Origin: Flavobacteriales bacterium
GTDB taxonomy: Bacteria > Bacteroidota > Bacteroidia > Flavobacteriales > PHOS-HE28
Length of the DNA: 15,022 nt
Assembly: GCA_008016945.1 (NCBI GenBank)
Contig: SSGN01000187.1
Location: forward strand, 1-15,022
Direction of reading: 5' to 3'
Position numbers and translations under genes: made by a program. Each line of letters starts with the position of its first letter. Within the stretch, counting starts at the first letter, position 1. Shown here one piece after another: positions 1 through 7,437 of the stretch. The notes under the pieces were generated by a model, which worked only from the letters and a program-made list of their open reading frames with translations, was not told where the DNA came from and did no database searches.

Positions 1-611
1 CCGGCCAGGTACAGCCAAACCCCATAGGTGATGGCCGCGATCAGCCCGATGCCTCCCGCCAGACCATCCACCCCATCGATCAGGTTGAAGGCGTTCACCA
101 GAACCACGTACACGAAGAACGACAGCGCGATGCTCACGTATCCGGGTAGTTCGTAGATGCCGAAAAGGCCGTGCATGTCGCGGATGCGGATATCGGCCAT
201 CATCACCAGGATGTACCCCACCACCATGTGGCCCACGAGCTTCTTCACCGGACTGAACCCGATGATGTCGTCCTTCACCCCGATGAAGAACAGCAGCACC
301 ATGGCCGCGATCACGAACTTGAAGTCCTTGTACGCATCGCCCATGGCGTAATACATCATCATGTGTTCCCGGGGGTCGTCGCCCAGGACGGAGGCCTTGG
401 GAAACCACAAGGCATAGCTGAAGATGACGGCCGCGAAGATGATGATGCCGCCGATGGTAGGTACGCTGCGGTGGTGCACCTTACGCTCCTCGGAAGGCTC
501 GTCCACCAGGTGTTTCATGCGCGCCACCTTGATGAGCGAAGGCATGGTGAACAGCACCACGAAGAAGGCGGTGATGCAGCCGAGCAGGAGGATGTAGCCG
601 TGTTCTTTCAC
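1..611 (-). CDS. Polyprenyl-phosphate sugar-1-phosphate transferase, WecA/TagO/MraY family (partial, C-terminus off the left edge)
   Basis: Integral membrane enzyme of glycosyltransferase family 4. The family transfers a sugar-1-phosphate (usually GlcNAc-1-P) from a UDP-sugar to undecaprenyl phosphate, starting synthesis of surface polysaccharide or O-antigen. The 203 residues in the window carry the family motifs in order: a first membrane helix (about 5-24), the cytoplasmic signature VDEPSEERKVHH...PTIGG (36-55), the Mg-binding GVKDDIIG with D114/D115, and NAFNLIDGVDGLAGG (173-187). Several hydrophobic helices separate them. The C-terminal His-rich loop lies outside the window. The frame continues straight from the stop codon of the upstream barrel gene, so GTG at 611 is the first possible start; it keeps helix 1 whole, whereas the next ATG (545) would remove it. 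The gap to the barrel gene is 12 bases, so the two are probably one operon. The exact sugar substrate cannot be told from sequence. Confidence 0.9.
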   Translation of the reverse strand, partial: MKEHGYILLLGCITAFFVVLFTMPSLIKVARMKHLVDEPSEERKVHHRSVPTIGGIIIFAAVIFSYALWFPKASVLGDDPREHMMMYYAMGDAYKDFKFVIAAMVLLFFIGVKDDIIGFSPVKKLVGHMVVGYILVMMADIRIRDMHGLFGIYELPGYVSIALSFFVYVVLVNAFNLIDGVDGLAGGIGLIAAITYGVWLYLA

Positions 612-623
612 GCAGGTGCGGCG

Positions 624-2210
624 TCAAATGTCGTAATAGCGGTTGAAGATGGACGTGCGGATGCCGAGGTAGAACATGCCGCTCTGCTGGGTATCCGCTG
701 CATGGCTCAGGCTGCGTCGTTGGAATCCGAGGTAGCCGCGCATGTTGGTCTTGGGGTTGAAGAGGTAGTTGGCCGAAACATCGAGGTGGAGCAGGTCCTG
801 TACCACCGGCCCCAGCGGACCGGGGACTTCCCGATCGGTCCGGCGCAGGTCGCTGCCGTAGGTCTCCTGGGCCGATGGGTCGCGATGGTAGGTGGCCGTC
901 ACCACCTTCACCTGCGCACCGTACCTACCCACCAGGGCCTCGGCCAAGGCCACGAACTCGTTGAAGTACGCCCCCATGGGATGGGCGAGCGGCAAGCCCG
1001 CATGCTCGTAGGCCGACCTGGTGGACCGATGCGTGTACATGAACGGGGTGGCGCTGTTGTACTCCACCTGTAGGTTCACGCCCGGCCTTACCACATCGAA
1101 CCAGCGTATGCCCGCTTGCAGGGCGTATCGTTCGCCACCGGGATCGTCCGCCGCGAACTGGCCATAGACATACCCTTTGTCGGTGAGCTTCACGCGCAGG
1201 TCCAACCCCACCACGGTCTTCTCCGGGCCATCGAAGCCCCGCGCGAGGGTATTGATCCCGATCACGGGGTTCAACTCCAGGGCATCGAAGGGCTTCACCC
1301 CGCTGCTATCGATATCCTCGAAGATGGTGCTCTCGAACAGGCCCACCTGTACCCGCCCCAGGTCCACGCTCAAATGGTTGAAGCGTGCCCTCCGCCAATG
1401 GAAGAGCGATTCGGCGCTCTGGCCCGTGGGCAACCGGTCGCCGTTGTTCACCCCGCTCTCGGTCTTGCTCAGCCAAGTGCTGTACTGGAGCCGGCGGTCC
1501 GGGCTGAGCGCACTGAATTTGAGGTAGGGGGCGTTCACGGCATGGTCGCTCAGGAGCACCGACCGGTAACCATGGCCCACGAAGTGTTTGCCGTGACCGA
1601 ACTGGATGTTGAACCAAGGGATCGGCGTATAGGAGATGTTGCCCTCGGACCACCCGTAGTCCAGGATCCGCCGCCGGTCGATCTTCACACGCCCCTGCCC
1701 GGAGATGGTGCCGACGGCGCTGGTCTGTAGGAACAAGTACTGGGGTGCGATGGATTGATGTTCCTGGACGAAGGTCTGGAAGGAGAGCTTCTTACCGATG
1801 TCGCCAGTGAACCAAGCTCCCCGCACATTGCTGTAGAAGCGGTTGGTGTCCGCGTAGATGGTGCGATCGCCTTTTTCGTAACCGACCTCGAACTGGAACA
1901 GCACATCGGCGGTGAGCCGGAAGTCCTCGCCTTTGATCTCCAACAGGTGATCCTTGAAGATGCGCTGGGTGATCCAGTAGTAGTACTTGGCACTGTCCAC
2001 CACGTGCCCCAGGGCGTTGGTCACATCCACCCGGTTCTGCAGCACCGGTTTCAGGCCGGTGTGGATCCGCTCCCCCACGGCGGCGGCATTGCGCTCCACA
2101 CCGGTGTAGAAGTCGCGCTGTAGTGGAACGTTGTTCTGTTGCGCCGCCCCGTACAAGGTGGCCCCCAGCGACATGCACACCATCAACAACCGGCCGCAGA
2201 CCTGCCCCAT
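624..2210 (-). CDS. Outer-membrane beta-barrel protein, Wzi / RemB-like (capsule assembly family)
   Basis: A 528-residue protein with a signal peptide (about 1-23, ending LYGAA before QQ) followed by many alternating, aromatic-rich strands and a C-terminal aromatic/charged strand, as expected of an outer-membrane barrel. The stretch around residues 208-232 (GKHFVGHGYRSVLLSDHA, then PYLKF) resembles the Wzi/capsule-assembly and RemB gliding-motility families as I remember them. Wzi holds capsule polysaccharide at the surface; RemB of flavobacteria is linked to gliding. The frame is open to 2339, but ATG at 2210 is chosen because it directly precedes the signal peptide. A box similar to the -7 promoter element sits 7 bases upstream. 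A WecA-type transferase follows 12 bases after the stop, which supports a role in surface polysaccharide. Barrel class is well supported; the exact family name is inference. Confidence 0.75.
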   Translation of the reverse strand: MGQVCGRLLMVCMSLGATLYGAAQQNNVPLQRDFYTGVERNAAAVGERIHTGLKPVLQNRVDVTNALGHVVDSAKYYYWITQRIFKDHLLEIKGEDFRLTADVLFQFEVGYEKGDRTIYADTNRFYSNVRGAWFTGDIGKKLSFQTFVQEHQSIAPQYLFLQTSAVGTISGQGRVKIDRRRILDYGWSEGNISYTPIPWFNIQFGHGKHFVGHGYRSVLLSDHAVNAPYLKFSALSPDRRLQYSTWLSKTESGVNNGDRLPTGQSAESLFHWRRARFNHLSVDLGRVQVGLFESTIFEDIDSSGVKPFDALELNPVIGINTLARGFDGPEKTVVGLDLRVKLTDKGYVYGQFAADDPGGERYALQAGIRWFDVVRPGVNLQVEYNSATPFMYTHRSTRSAYEHAGLPLAHPMGAYFNEFVALAEALVGRYGAQVKVVTATYHRDPSAQETYGSDLRRTDREVPGPLGPVVQDLLHLDVSANYLFNPKTNMRGYLGFQRRSLSHAADTQQSGMFYLGIRTSIFNRYYDI

Positions 2211-2217
2211 GACCCGC

Positions 2218-2225
2218 CGAAGATA
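2218..2225 (-). promoter_or_regulatory. Possible -7 promoter box for the Wzi/RemB-like gene
   Basis: Read leftward the sequence is TATCTTCG, one mismatch from the Bacteroidota -7 consensus TAnnTTTG. It lies 7 bases before the chosen ATG (2210), which would give a transcript with almost no leader. No clear -33 element was seen. It would let the barrel and transferase genes be transcribed separately from the upstream adhesin gene. Confidence 0.35.
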
Positions 2226-2357
2226 GGGGCCGCACCTGTACACCGAGGCATCCACATCCCCGCGCGAGGCTGTCGTACCGAACCCGGGAATAGACACCCT
2301 TCGACCCGGCACATGATGTGGAACACGCCCACCACGCATCAGGACGAGGACCGGGTA

Positions 2358-5300
2358 TCAATCCACCACCACGCGCAAGGTGGCCACCCCGTTCCCATCG
2401 ATCAGCCGCACCACGTAGGCTCCGCGGGAGGCTCCATCCAGCGCCACCTCCAGCGTGGTGCCAGGCAGTGCTACCCGCTGCTCGTCGTACACCATACGGC
2501 CATCAGCGCCAACCACCTGTACGATCAGGGGGCCATCGACCGTGGTGCTGCTGATACCGAAACGACCATGGTTCGGGTTGGGCCAAAGCACCCAGGATGC
2601 CTCGTCGAGGCTCCGCATCCCGCTGCAGATCTCCACACGCACCTCGACATGGCCCGTGGCGTGTTCAAGACATTGCCCCGTGGTGGTGATGTCCATGAGC
2701 CGTGCGCCGACCGCATGCCCTTGGAGCATTCCGTCGTGCGAGATGCCATGCACCTGGTACTCTCCCAAGGGAAGACTGTTGAAGTCCAACTCGTTGCCCG
2801 CCACTACCGCCACCACGATGCTATCCTCATCGGTGACCACGTAGGTGTAGTTCACCGGAGCCGCACTGGTGGTCCGGAAGCCCACCACATCGGCCTCGGC
2901 GTCCTGGCATACGGTCAGGGTAGCGGCATCGTCCAACGTGGTGACGATCCCTCCGTTGCAAATGGTGGAGGTCACGGCACCCGTGATGCACATGGCGAAC
3001 TGGCCCGGCAGGCCCGCATCCAGATCGGTGAAGACACGCACCAGCAGGGTGGTGTTCGCGGGGGTGTCGATGTCCACGGGCGCCGCCGGCTGCATTTCGC
3101 ACAGTAACTCCGAACCATCGCACGCATCCTGGATCGCAATGCCCCAGGAGGTCATCGTGCCCGGGTCGAATGCGATGGTGATGCCGGTGTTGTCGCCGCT
3201 GTTGAACACGTACCACACATCGGCATAGGTCGAAGCCGCATCACCGCACGAAGGGGTCGGCGCGGTTCCCTGGGTGGCGTAGGTGTTGTCGCCTTGGATC
3301 ATGCCATCGAGGCAATTCTCGAGCAGTTGCACGGTCACGTACCGCGGACTGGTGCAATCATCGTTCGCGGGACGGCAATCGGCCACGATCAGATCGGCCC
3401 CGACCAGGTCCAACAATGCACAGACCTCCCCTCCTCCTTGGGCCAGTAGCTCGTTCAATCCACTCATGGTGGTAAGGGTGTTCAGCACGGATGCGATGTC
3501 CAAGGTGGTGGGATCGAGGATCAGCTGGTGCACACGATAGTGCGCCGGGCCGGAGAGCAGCACGCTCGTGGTGGAGGTGGAGTCCTGGATCGTATCGCCC
3601 GTACTGATCAAATAGAGCACCTCGTATCCGATGGGAACCGCAGCCCCATCCAACGTCCAGGAGAATGCCGCACCGGAAGAGGTATGGCATAGGGTATCAT
3701 CGGCCACAACGATGTTACCAAGCGTTCCCGGGCAGCAACGCACCACGGCGATACTGGCACCTACAGCGCTGAGCGCTCCGCAGAGCGGACCACCGCCGAC
3801 CGTGAAATGGTCGTTCAACATGTCCAGCGTGGTAAGGCCGGGTTGCAGCGTGTCCAAAGGAAGGGCCACCGTATCATGTACCACTGCATGAATGGTGTAC
3901 GTGCCGGTAGCGGACACCACGAACGATGCCGTGTCCGAGGTGCCTTGGATCAGGTGCGTTGCGCCGGTACAGAGCAGATACGTGATGGTGCTTCCGGTCG
4001 GCACCACGGCGTTGCCATCGCCCATCGCCGAGATCGTGATCAGGCTGTCCTCCTCGAAACACACCTGAGCGACCATCGGGTGCAAGGTCCCGGCATTGGC
4101 CGTACAACAATTCTCAACGGAGATGGCGGCACCCGTGATGTCCAAGCTTGCACAGATGATGCCTCCACCCTGAACGAACTGCTCGTTGATGGAGCCGATC
4201 GTGGCCTGACCCAGCAGTATTCCCGTCGGGTCGAAGGTGGTTGGGTCGTACACCAGGGCATGGATGGTGAAGCCCCCGACATACAAGCTGGTGAACTGCG
4301 GCGTGGTGGATCGCTGTAGAACCACTCCGGAGGAAGAGAAGAGCAGGTAGTCGGTCTCGAAGCCGGCCGGCACATGCGCGTTACCCGAGGGCATGGCCGC
4401 AATGGTGGTCGCGCTTCCGGCATAGCACACGTTGGCTTCTACCGGGATCAGGTTGCCGGCCGCCGCATCACATGCCGAGGTGGCCACAGAGACCACACAA
4501 ATGTCGAACGTGCTCGTACGTGGTGTGCCAGCATACCAATCGGCCACCCGCAAGTAGTACGTCCCGCCCACCACCAGGCCCGTGGCCGATAGCGTGGTGC
4601 TGGCCCCGAAGTTCTGGCCGATGGCACAGGCCAGCAGGGTCTGGCTTCCGCAGGTGCCCTGGATCAGGCTCAGGTGTACGTTGAACTCCGCGCTGGGTGC
4701 CACCGTGATGTCATGCGATGGGCTCGTGGCCACGAAGGAGTACCACACCCCGTCGGAAACATCGCCATTGCCACAAGCCGTACCCGTGTTGCCCGCAGCG
4801 GTGGCATGCTCCACGGTTCCGCTCTGGTATTCGCAGGTGGCTGCTGACCCGATCGGAATGGCACCAGCGCAAGAAGCGTTCGCTGGGGGTGTTGCCGTAC
4901 ATGGCTCGGCCGTGAATACCAAGGTGTAGTCGCCGCTGCTGCCCGGAGCCTCCAGCACCGGATAGTAGTACGTTCCTGCGGGCAACGACGGGAAGCGCAC
5001 CCCGAAGTTGCCATCGCCGCAAATGTTGGGGATGATATTAGCAGCGGTATTGAACACCATGTTCGTGACGGGACACCCCGCCACCAGGTTCACCAGCCCT
5101 CCCAAGAAATTGGGCGATGTACCGCAGTAGCTCACCGTAAGGTCCGAACAAGCCGTGGTGGTGAAGCCCTCCCACACCAAGTTGGCCACGAACACCGGAT
5201 CGGTGGGTGAACCTTCGTTGTTCCCCGTAACGGTCACGGGAGTGTTCATCGGCACGGGCACCACCGAGGCACCCGAACAAACGCCGTTGGGTGGCACTTC

Positions 5301-5432
5301 GCGCAGGAAGCCCGGTGTAAGATGATCCACCGCCGCGGGAATGGTGGAAAATTGGGCGGATGCGCCACCTCCGAGTACGGGCAGCAACAACAAGGGGGCC
5401 CACTTGGAGCCTTTCAGTAGTTCGAACAACAT
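2358..5432 (-). CDS. Large secreted adhesin-like protein with T9SS type A C-terminal sorting domain
   Basis: A 1024-residue protein. A signal peptide (about 1-27, ending GGASA before QFS) is followed by two PPC-like beta modules (about 50-180 and 185-320, with GVWYSF). Three tandem related modules of about 120 residues follow (about 321-441, 442-567, 568-686). Each runs from a Cys-containing start through a YLL/YLI strand and a Y/FTIH or YRVH strand to a QGGG/VGGG-x-(I/L/V)CA-type end. A third PPC-like module follows (about 690-820, with DVWYVF), then a divergent fourth copy of the repeat (about 825-936). The C-terminal domain (939-1024: WVLWPNPNHGRFGI, then GAYVVRLI and VATLRVVVD) is a type A T9SS sorting domain, so the protein is predicted to be exported and surface-attached or released. 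No enzymatic motif was seen; adhesion or matrix is the best guess. The frame extends to 5579, but ATG 5432 fits the signal peptide. Confidence 0.88.
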   Translation of the reverse strand: MLFELLKGSKWAPLLLLPVLGGGASAQFSTIPAAVDHLTPGFLREVPPNGVCSGASVVPVPMNTPVTVTGNNEGSPTDPVFVANLVWEGFTTTACSDLTVSYCGTSPNFLGGLVNLVAGCPVTNMVFNTAANIIPNICGDGNFGVRFPSLPAGTYYYPVLEAPGSSGDYTLVFTAEPCTATPPANASCAGAIPIGSAATCEYQSGTVEHATAAGNTGTACGNGDVSDGVWYSFVATSPSHDITVAPSAEFNVHLSLIQGTCGSQTLLACAIGQNFGASTTLSATGLVVGGTYYLRVADWYAGTPRTSTFDICVVSVATSACDAAAGNLIPVEANVCYAGSATTIAAMPSGNAHVPAGFETDYLLFSSSGVVLQRSTTPQFTSLYVGGFTIHALVYDPTTFDPTGILLGQATIGSINEQFVQGGGIICASLDITGAAISVENCCTANAGTLHPMVAQVCFEEDSLITISAMGDGNAVVPTGSTITYLLCTGATHLIQGTSDTASFVVSATGTYTIHAVVHDTVALPLDTLQPGLTTLDMLNDHFTVGGGPLCGALSAVGASIAVVRCCPGTLGNIVVADDTLCHTSSGAAFSWTLDGAAVPIGYEVLYLISTGDTIQDSTSTTSVLLSGPAHYRVHQLILDPTTLDIASVLNTLTTMSGLNELLAQGGGEVCALLDLVGADLIVADCRPANDDCTSPRYVTVQLLENCLDGMIQGDNTYATQGTAPTPSCGDAASTYADVWYVFNSGDNTGITIAFDPGTMTSWGIAIQDACDGSELLCEMQPAAPVDIDTPANTTLLVRVFTDLDAGLPGQFAMCITGAVTSTICNGGIVTTLDDAATLTVCQDAEADVVGFRTTSAAPVNYTYVVTDEDSIVVAVVAGNELDFNSLPLGEYQVHGISHDGMLQGHAVGARLMDITTTGQCLEHATGHVEVRVEICSGMRSLDEASWVLWPNPNHGRFGISSTTVDGPLIVQVVGADGRMVYDEQRVALPGTTLEVALDGASRGAYVVRLIDGNGVATLRVVVD
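3375..4472 (-). repeat. Three tandem ~120-residue protein modules inside the T9SS protein
   Basis: Approximate boundaries are 4472-4110, 4109-3732 and 3731-3375. Modules 1 and 2 are closely alike in layout: both contain a SGNAHVP/DGNAVVP stretch, a TIHALVYDPT/TIHAVVHDT stretch, and end in a double Cys. Module 3 is more divergent but keeps YLISTGDTIQ, HQLILDPTTLD, GLNELLAQGGG and the closing Cys. The cysteines at module boundaries suggest folded, possibly disulfide-stabilised beta domains. Confidence 0.75.
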
Positions 5433-5460
5433 CACCGGTCGTAGAGCAGTTAGGACGGTG

Positions 5461-5468
5461 CAAAGGTG
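5461..5468 (-). promoter_or_regulatory. Possible -7 promoter box for the T9SS protein gene
   Basis: Read leftward the sequence is CACCTTTGCACC, which shares the TTTG core of TAnnTTTG but lacks the leading TA. It ends 28 bases before the chosen ATG (5432), giving a leader of about 20 bases. This position supports the downstream ATG over the longer reading frame, which begins upstream of the box. Confidence 0.4.
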
Positions 5469-5574
5469 CGCGGTCACCCTCCCTTTCCGTGCGTCGACCA
5501 CATCGGGTTTTCCACGATCGGAGCAGGCCATGTGGTCGTATCCCAGGATCGGTGGGCTTTCCCCGGCCTTCGGG

Positions 5575-5582
5575 TACATTTG
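5575..5582 (+). promoter_or_regulatory. -7 promoter box TACATTTG for the SDR gene
   Basis: A perfect match to the Bacteroidota -7 consensus TAnnTTTG, ending 9 bases before the SDR start codon. If transcription starts at the usual short distance downstream, the mRNA would be leaderless or nearly so. A -33 element is not obvious. Confidence 0.6.
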
Positions 5583-5591
5583 TGACCCATC

Positions 5592-6380
5592 ATGGAGATC
5601 CTACCCCTCAGCGGCCGTGCCGCATTGGTTTGCGGCAGTACCCAGGGCATCGGCAAGGCAGTGGCCATGGAGCTGGCCCGGCAGGGTGGCTCCATCACCC
5701 TCCTGGCGCGCGATGCACAGGCACTGGCCCACGTGCAGGCCCAATTGGCGGTCGGCGACGGCCAACAGCACCATGCACTGGTGTGCGACATGAGCCGGAC
5801 CGAGGACCTGCGTTCCACCATCGCGGCCCACGTGGCGCATAGAGCTATCGACATCGTGGTGCACAACACGGGCGGGCCCGCTCCCGGCCCGGCCCACGAA
5901 GCCGACCCGGTCGCCTTCCTCGCCGCGTTCACCCAGCACCTGATCGGCTTCCAGACCATCGTACGCGAGGTGGTGCCGGAAATGAAACAGCGTAGGTACG
6001 GACGGATCGTCAACGTGATCAGCACCAGTGTGAAACAGCCTCTGCCCAACCTGGGGGTGAGCAATACCATCCGTGGTGCGGTGGCCAATTGGGGCAAGAC
6101 GTTGGCCAATGAGCTCGGGCCGTACAACATCACGGTGAACAACGTGTTGCCCGGTGCCACGGAGACCGAGCGGCTCGCGGCCATCATCGCCAACAAGTCC
6201 CAGAAGACCGGCCGATCACTTGAAGAGGTGCGGGACGAGATGCTCGCGGAGATCCCCCTGCACCGTTTCGCGCGACCAGAAGAGATCGCCGCCGCGGTGG
6301 CCTTCCTGGTCGGCCCATCGGGTGCGTACATCAACGGGATCAACCTGCCGGTGGACGGCGGGCGGACCGCCTGTCTTTAG
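5592..6380 (+). CDS. SDR-family oxidoreductase with non-canonical active site (ketoacyl-ACP-reductase-like subgroup)
   Basis: A 262-residue Rossmann-fold protein. The cofactor motif GSTQGIG (15-21) and the NTGG motif (92-95, for NNAG) are present, with an ISTS serine region (143-146) and the C-terminal GAYINGINLPVDGG typical of SDRs. The catalytic YxxxK is missing: alignment of the helix SNTIRGAV puts Ser157 at the Tyr position and Arg161 at the Lys position. This fits the BKR-like SDR subgroup known to lack a perfect catalytic tetrad. As I recall, such SDRs occur in Bacteroidota kynurenine-degradation clusters beside ALDH8-type dehydrogenases, and one lies 2.8 kb downstream here. Substrate is unknown; that role is inference. 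ATG 5592 sits 9 bases after a perfect -7 box. The stop codon is embedded in the flanking duplication of a MITE-like element. Confidence 0.88.
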   Translation: MEILPLSGRAALVCGSTQGIGKAVAMELARQGGSITLLARDAQALAHVQAQLAVGDGQQHHALVCDMSRTEDLRSTIAAHVAHRAIDIVVHNTGGPAPGPAHEADPVAFLAAFTQHLIGFQTIVREVVPEMKQRRYGRIVNVISTSVKQPLPNLGVSNTIRGAVANWGKTLANELGPYNITVNNVLPGATETERLAAIIANKSQKTGRSLEEVRDEMLAEIPLHRFARPEEIAAAVAFLVGPSGAYINGINLPVDGGRTACL

Positions 6381-6399
6381 GGTACCTCGAAGAACCTCG
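6379..6399 (+). repeat. Left inverted repeat of the 189-bp element
   Basis: Left arm; its partner is at 6551-6571. The central 15 bases are perfectly complementary and the only mismatch in the 21-base arm is at 6384. It overlaps the last two bases of the SDR stop codon. Confidence 0.75.
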
Positions 6400-6569
6400 T
6401 TCCGGCGGCGTTCATGAGAAAGAAGCACAGCGGTCATCGCTTGCTCTCATTCGCCCATACTTTGTTGTTCCTCTGTCGGATACTTCGATCCAGTATCCTC
6501 TCTTCGGAGCGCCTCGTCTGGACGAATGATAGCGGCGCGCGCCATCCGTTCGAGGTTCTTCGAGGCACC
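6381..6569. mobile_element. MITE-like non-coding element with terminal inverted repeats and CTTTAG flanking duplication
   Basis: The core CCTCGAAGAACCTCG at 6385-6399 recurs as its exact reverse complement at 6551-6565. The match extends outward to 20 of 21 positions (6379-6399 against 6551-6571). The pair is flanked by the direct repeat CTTTAG at 6375-6380 and 6570-6575, as a target-site duplication would be. The interior (about 150 bases) has no convincing gene but contains a hairpin at 6478-6498. The left CTTTAG supplies the last sense codon and stop of the SDR gene, so insertion would not have changed the protein. A structural terminator or REP-like repeat is an alternative. No second copy was seen in this window. 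Confidence 0.55.
6478..6498. repeat. Perfect 7-bp hairpin inside the element
   Basis: GGATACT (6478-6484) and AGTATCC (6492-6498) are perfect reverse complements around a 7-base loop, TCGATCC. It sits near the middle of the MITE-like element. No U-tract follows on either strand, so a terminator role is not supported. Confidence 0.5.
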
Positions 6570-6571
6570 CT
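6551..6571 (-). repeat. Right inverted repeat of the 189-bp element
   Basis: Right arm, the reverse complement of 6379-6399 at 20 of 21 positions. The direct repeat CTTTAG follows at 6570-6575. From here to 6702 (about 130 bases) I see no gene. Confidence 0.75.
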
Positions 6572-6687
6572 TTAGTTGGTTCACATCGTTCGGACTGAAC
6601 GCCCAGAAGGGTGCCCATCAGCCTCCTGCTTCGCCGGTCATCCGCTGCATTGCCGAGCTCTCCACCGGCGTTCGTTGTGCAGCAGCG

Positions 6688-6705
6688 TGATCCTATGGAG
6701 GATCA
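6688..6705 (-). terminator. Small inverted repeat overlapping the response-regulator stop codon
   Basis: TGATCC and GGATCA pair perfectly (6 bp, 6-base loop) and include the TGA stop of the response-regulator gene. There is no following U-tract, so this is at best a weak 3' end structure. Confidence 0.2.
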
Positions 6706-7437
6706 GGCCATGAGGTCCGGTCGATCCAGCGCCGTGGGGTGTGCTTCTGCGATCAGGCGGAACCCCTTGCCATGCACGTTGATGATCTCCACCGAGGGAT
6801 CGTCGCGCAAGTACTTCCGCAACTTGGCGATGTACACGTCCATGCTCCGCCCATTGAAGTAGCTATCGTCGCCCCACACGGCGATCAAGGCTGCCGAGCG
6901 GTCCAGCACCTCATTGCGGTTCATGCACAACAGACGCAGCAGTTCGTTCTCCTTGGTGGTGAGCTTGCGTTCGCTCACCGGAGTATGCAGTAGTTGTTTG
7001 CGTGGCTGGAACGTGGTGGCACCGATGATGTACTCCTCTGGCTCAGGGACTTTGGGCTCGACCCCCTTGGACCGTCGTAGCACCGCGCTCACCCGTAGCA
7101 GCAACTCCTCCATGCTGAAGGGCTTGGTCATGTAATCGTCCGCACCGTGCTGGAACCCTTGCAGGGTATCCTGCTTCATCGCCTTGGCCGTAAGGAACAT
7201 GATGGGGGTGGTGCTGTCGCGTTGGCGGATCTCCTTGGCCAGGGTGAACCCATCCTTGAGGGGCATCATCACGTCCAGGATCAGCAGGTCGTACCCACCT
7301 TGGTCGTAGGCGGCCTTCCCTTCCTGGCCGTCTGTGCGTAGGTCCGCCTCGTACCCCTTGGCCCGCAGGTATTCCACCAGCAGTGCGCCCAGGTTCCGGT
7401 CGTCTTCCACGACCAACAATCTATGTGGTGCGGCCAT
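6703..7437 (-). CDS. OmpR-family DNA-binding response regulator
   Basis: A 244-residue two-component transcription factor. The receiver domain (about 5-120) has the acidic pair D12/D13, phospho-acceptor D55 (ILDVMMP), T83 and K105 (TKPFS). A winged-helix effector domain (about 136-231) shows the OmpR-type pattern LTTKENELLRLLC ... RSMDVYIAKLRKYL ... VHGKGFRLI. Start ATG 7437 is chosen because the receiver begins within a few residues. The longer frame to 7533 lies wholly inside the kinase gene. The start overlaps the end of the kinase gene by 17 bases, so translation is probably coupled, and the kinase is the obvious phosphodonor. The layout resembles the RprY regulators of Bacteroidota. Targets are unknown; the TTAAC repeats upstream of the kinase gene are a candidate autoregulatory site. 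Confidence 0.95.
   Translation of the reverse strand: MAAPHRLLVVEDDRNLGALLVEYLRAKGYEADLRTDGQEGKAAYDQGGYDLLILDVMMPLKDGFTLAKEIRQRDSTTPIMFLTAKAMKQDTLQGFQHGADDYMTKPFSMEELLLRVSAVLRRSKGVEPKVPEPEEYIIGATTFQPRKQLLHTPVSERKLTTKENELLRLLCMNRNEVLDRSAALIAVWGDDSYFNGRSMDVYIAKLRKYLRDDPSVEIINVHGKGFRLIAEAHPTALDRPDLMA

Noticed and set aside
171..1073. Long rightward open frame opposite the transferase and barrel genes
   Set aside because: It is His/Glu/Val-rich antisense of two well-supported leftward genes; long shadow frames are expected at this GC content.
2139..3107. Rightward open frame of 322 codons opposite the T9SS gene
   Set aside because: Antisense shadow spanning two leftward genes and the spacer; composition is His/Gly/Arg-rich with no domain or start signal.
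5433..5579. 49-codon extension of the T9SS gene up to 5579
   Set aside because: It would place a charged, non-hydrophobic segment before a clear signal peptide and would overlap the SDR promoter region; ATG 5432 fits export.
6412..6618. 68-codon leftward frame inside and beyond the MITE-like element
   Set aside because: Low-quality composition (Arg/Gly/Ser), no homologue recognised, and it crosses the right inverted repeat; probably non-coding.
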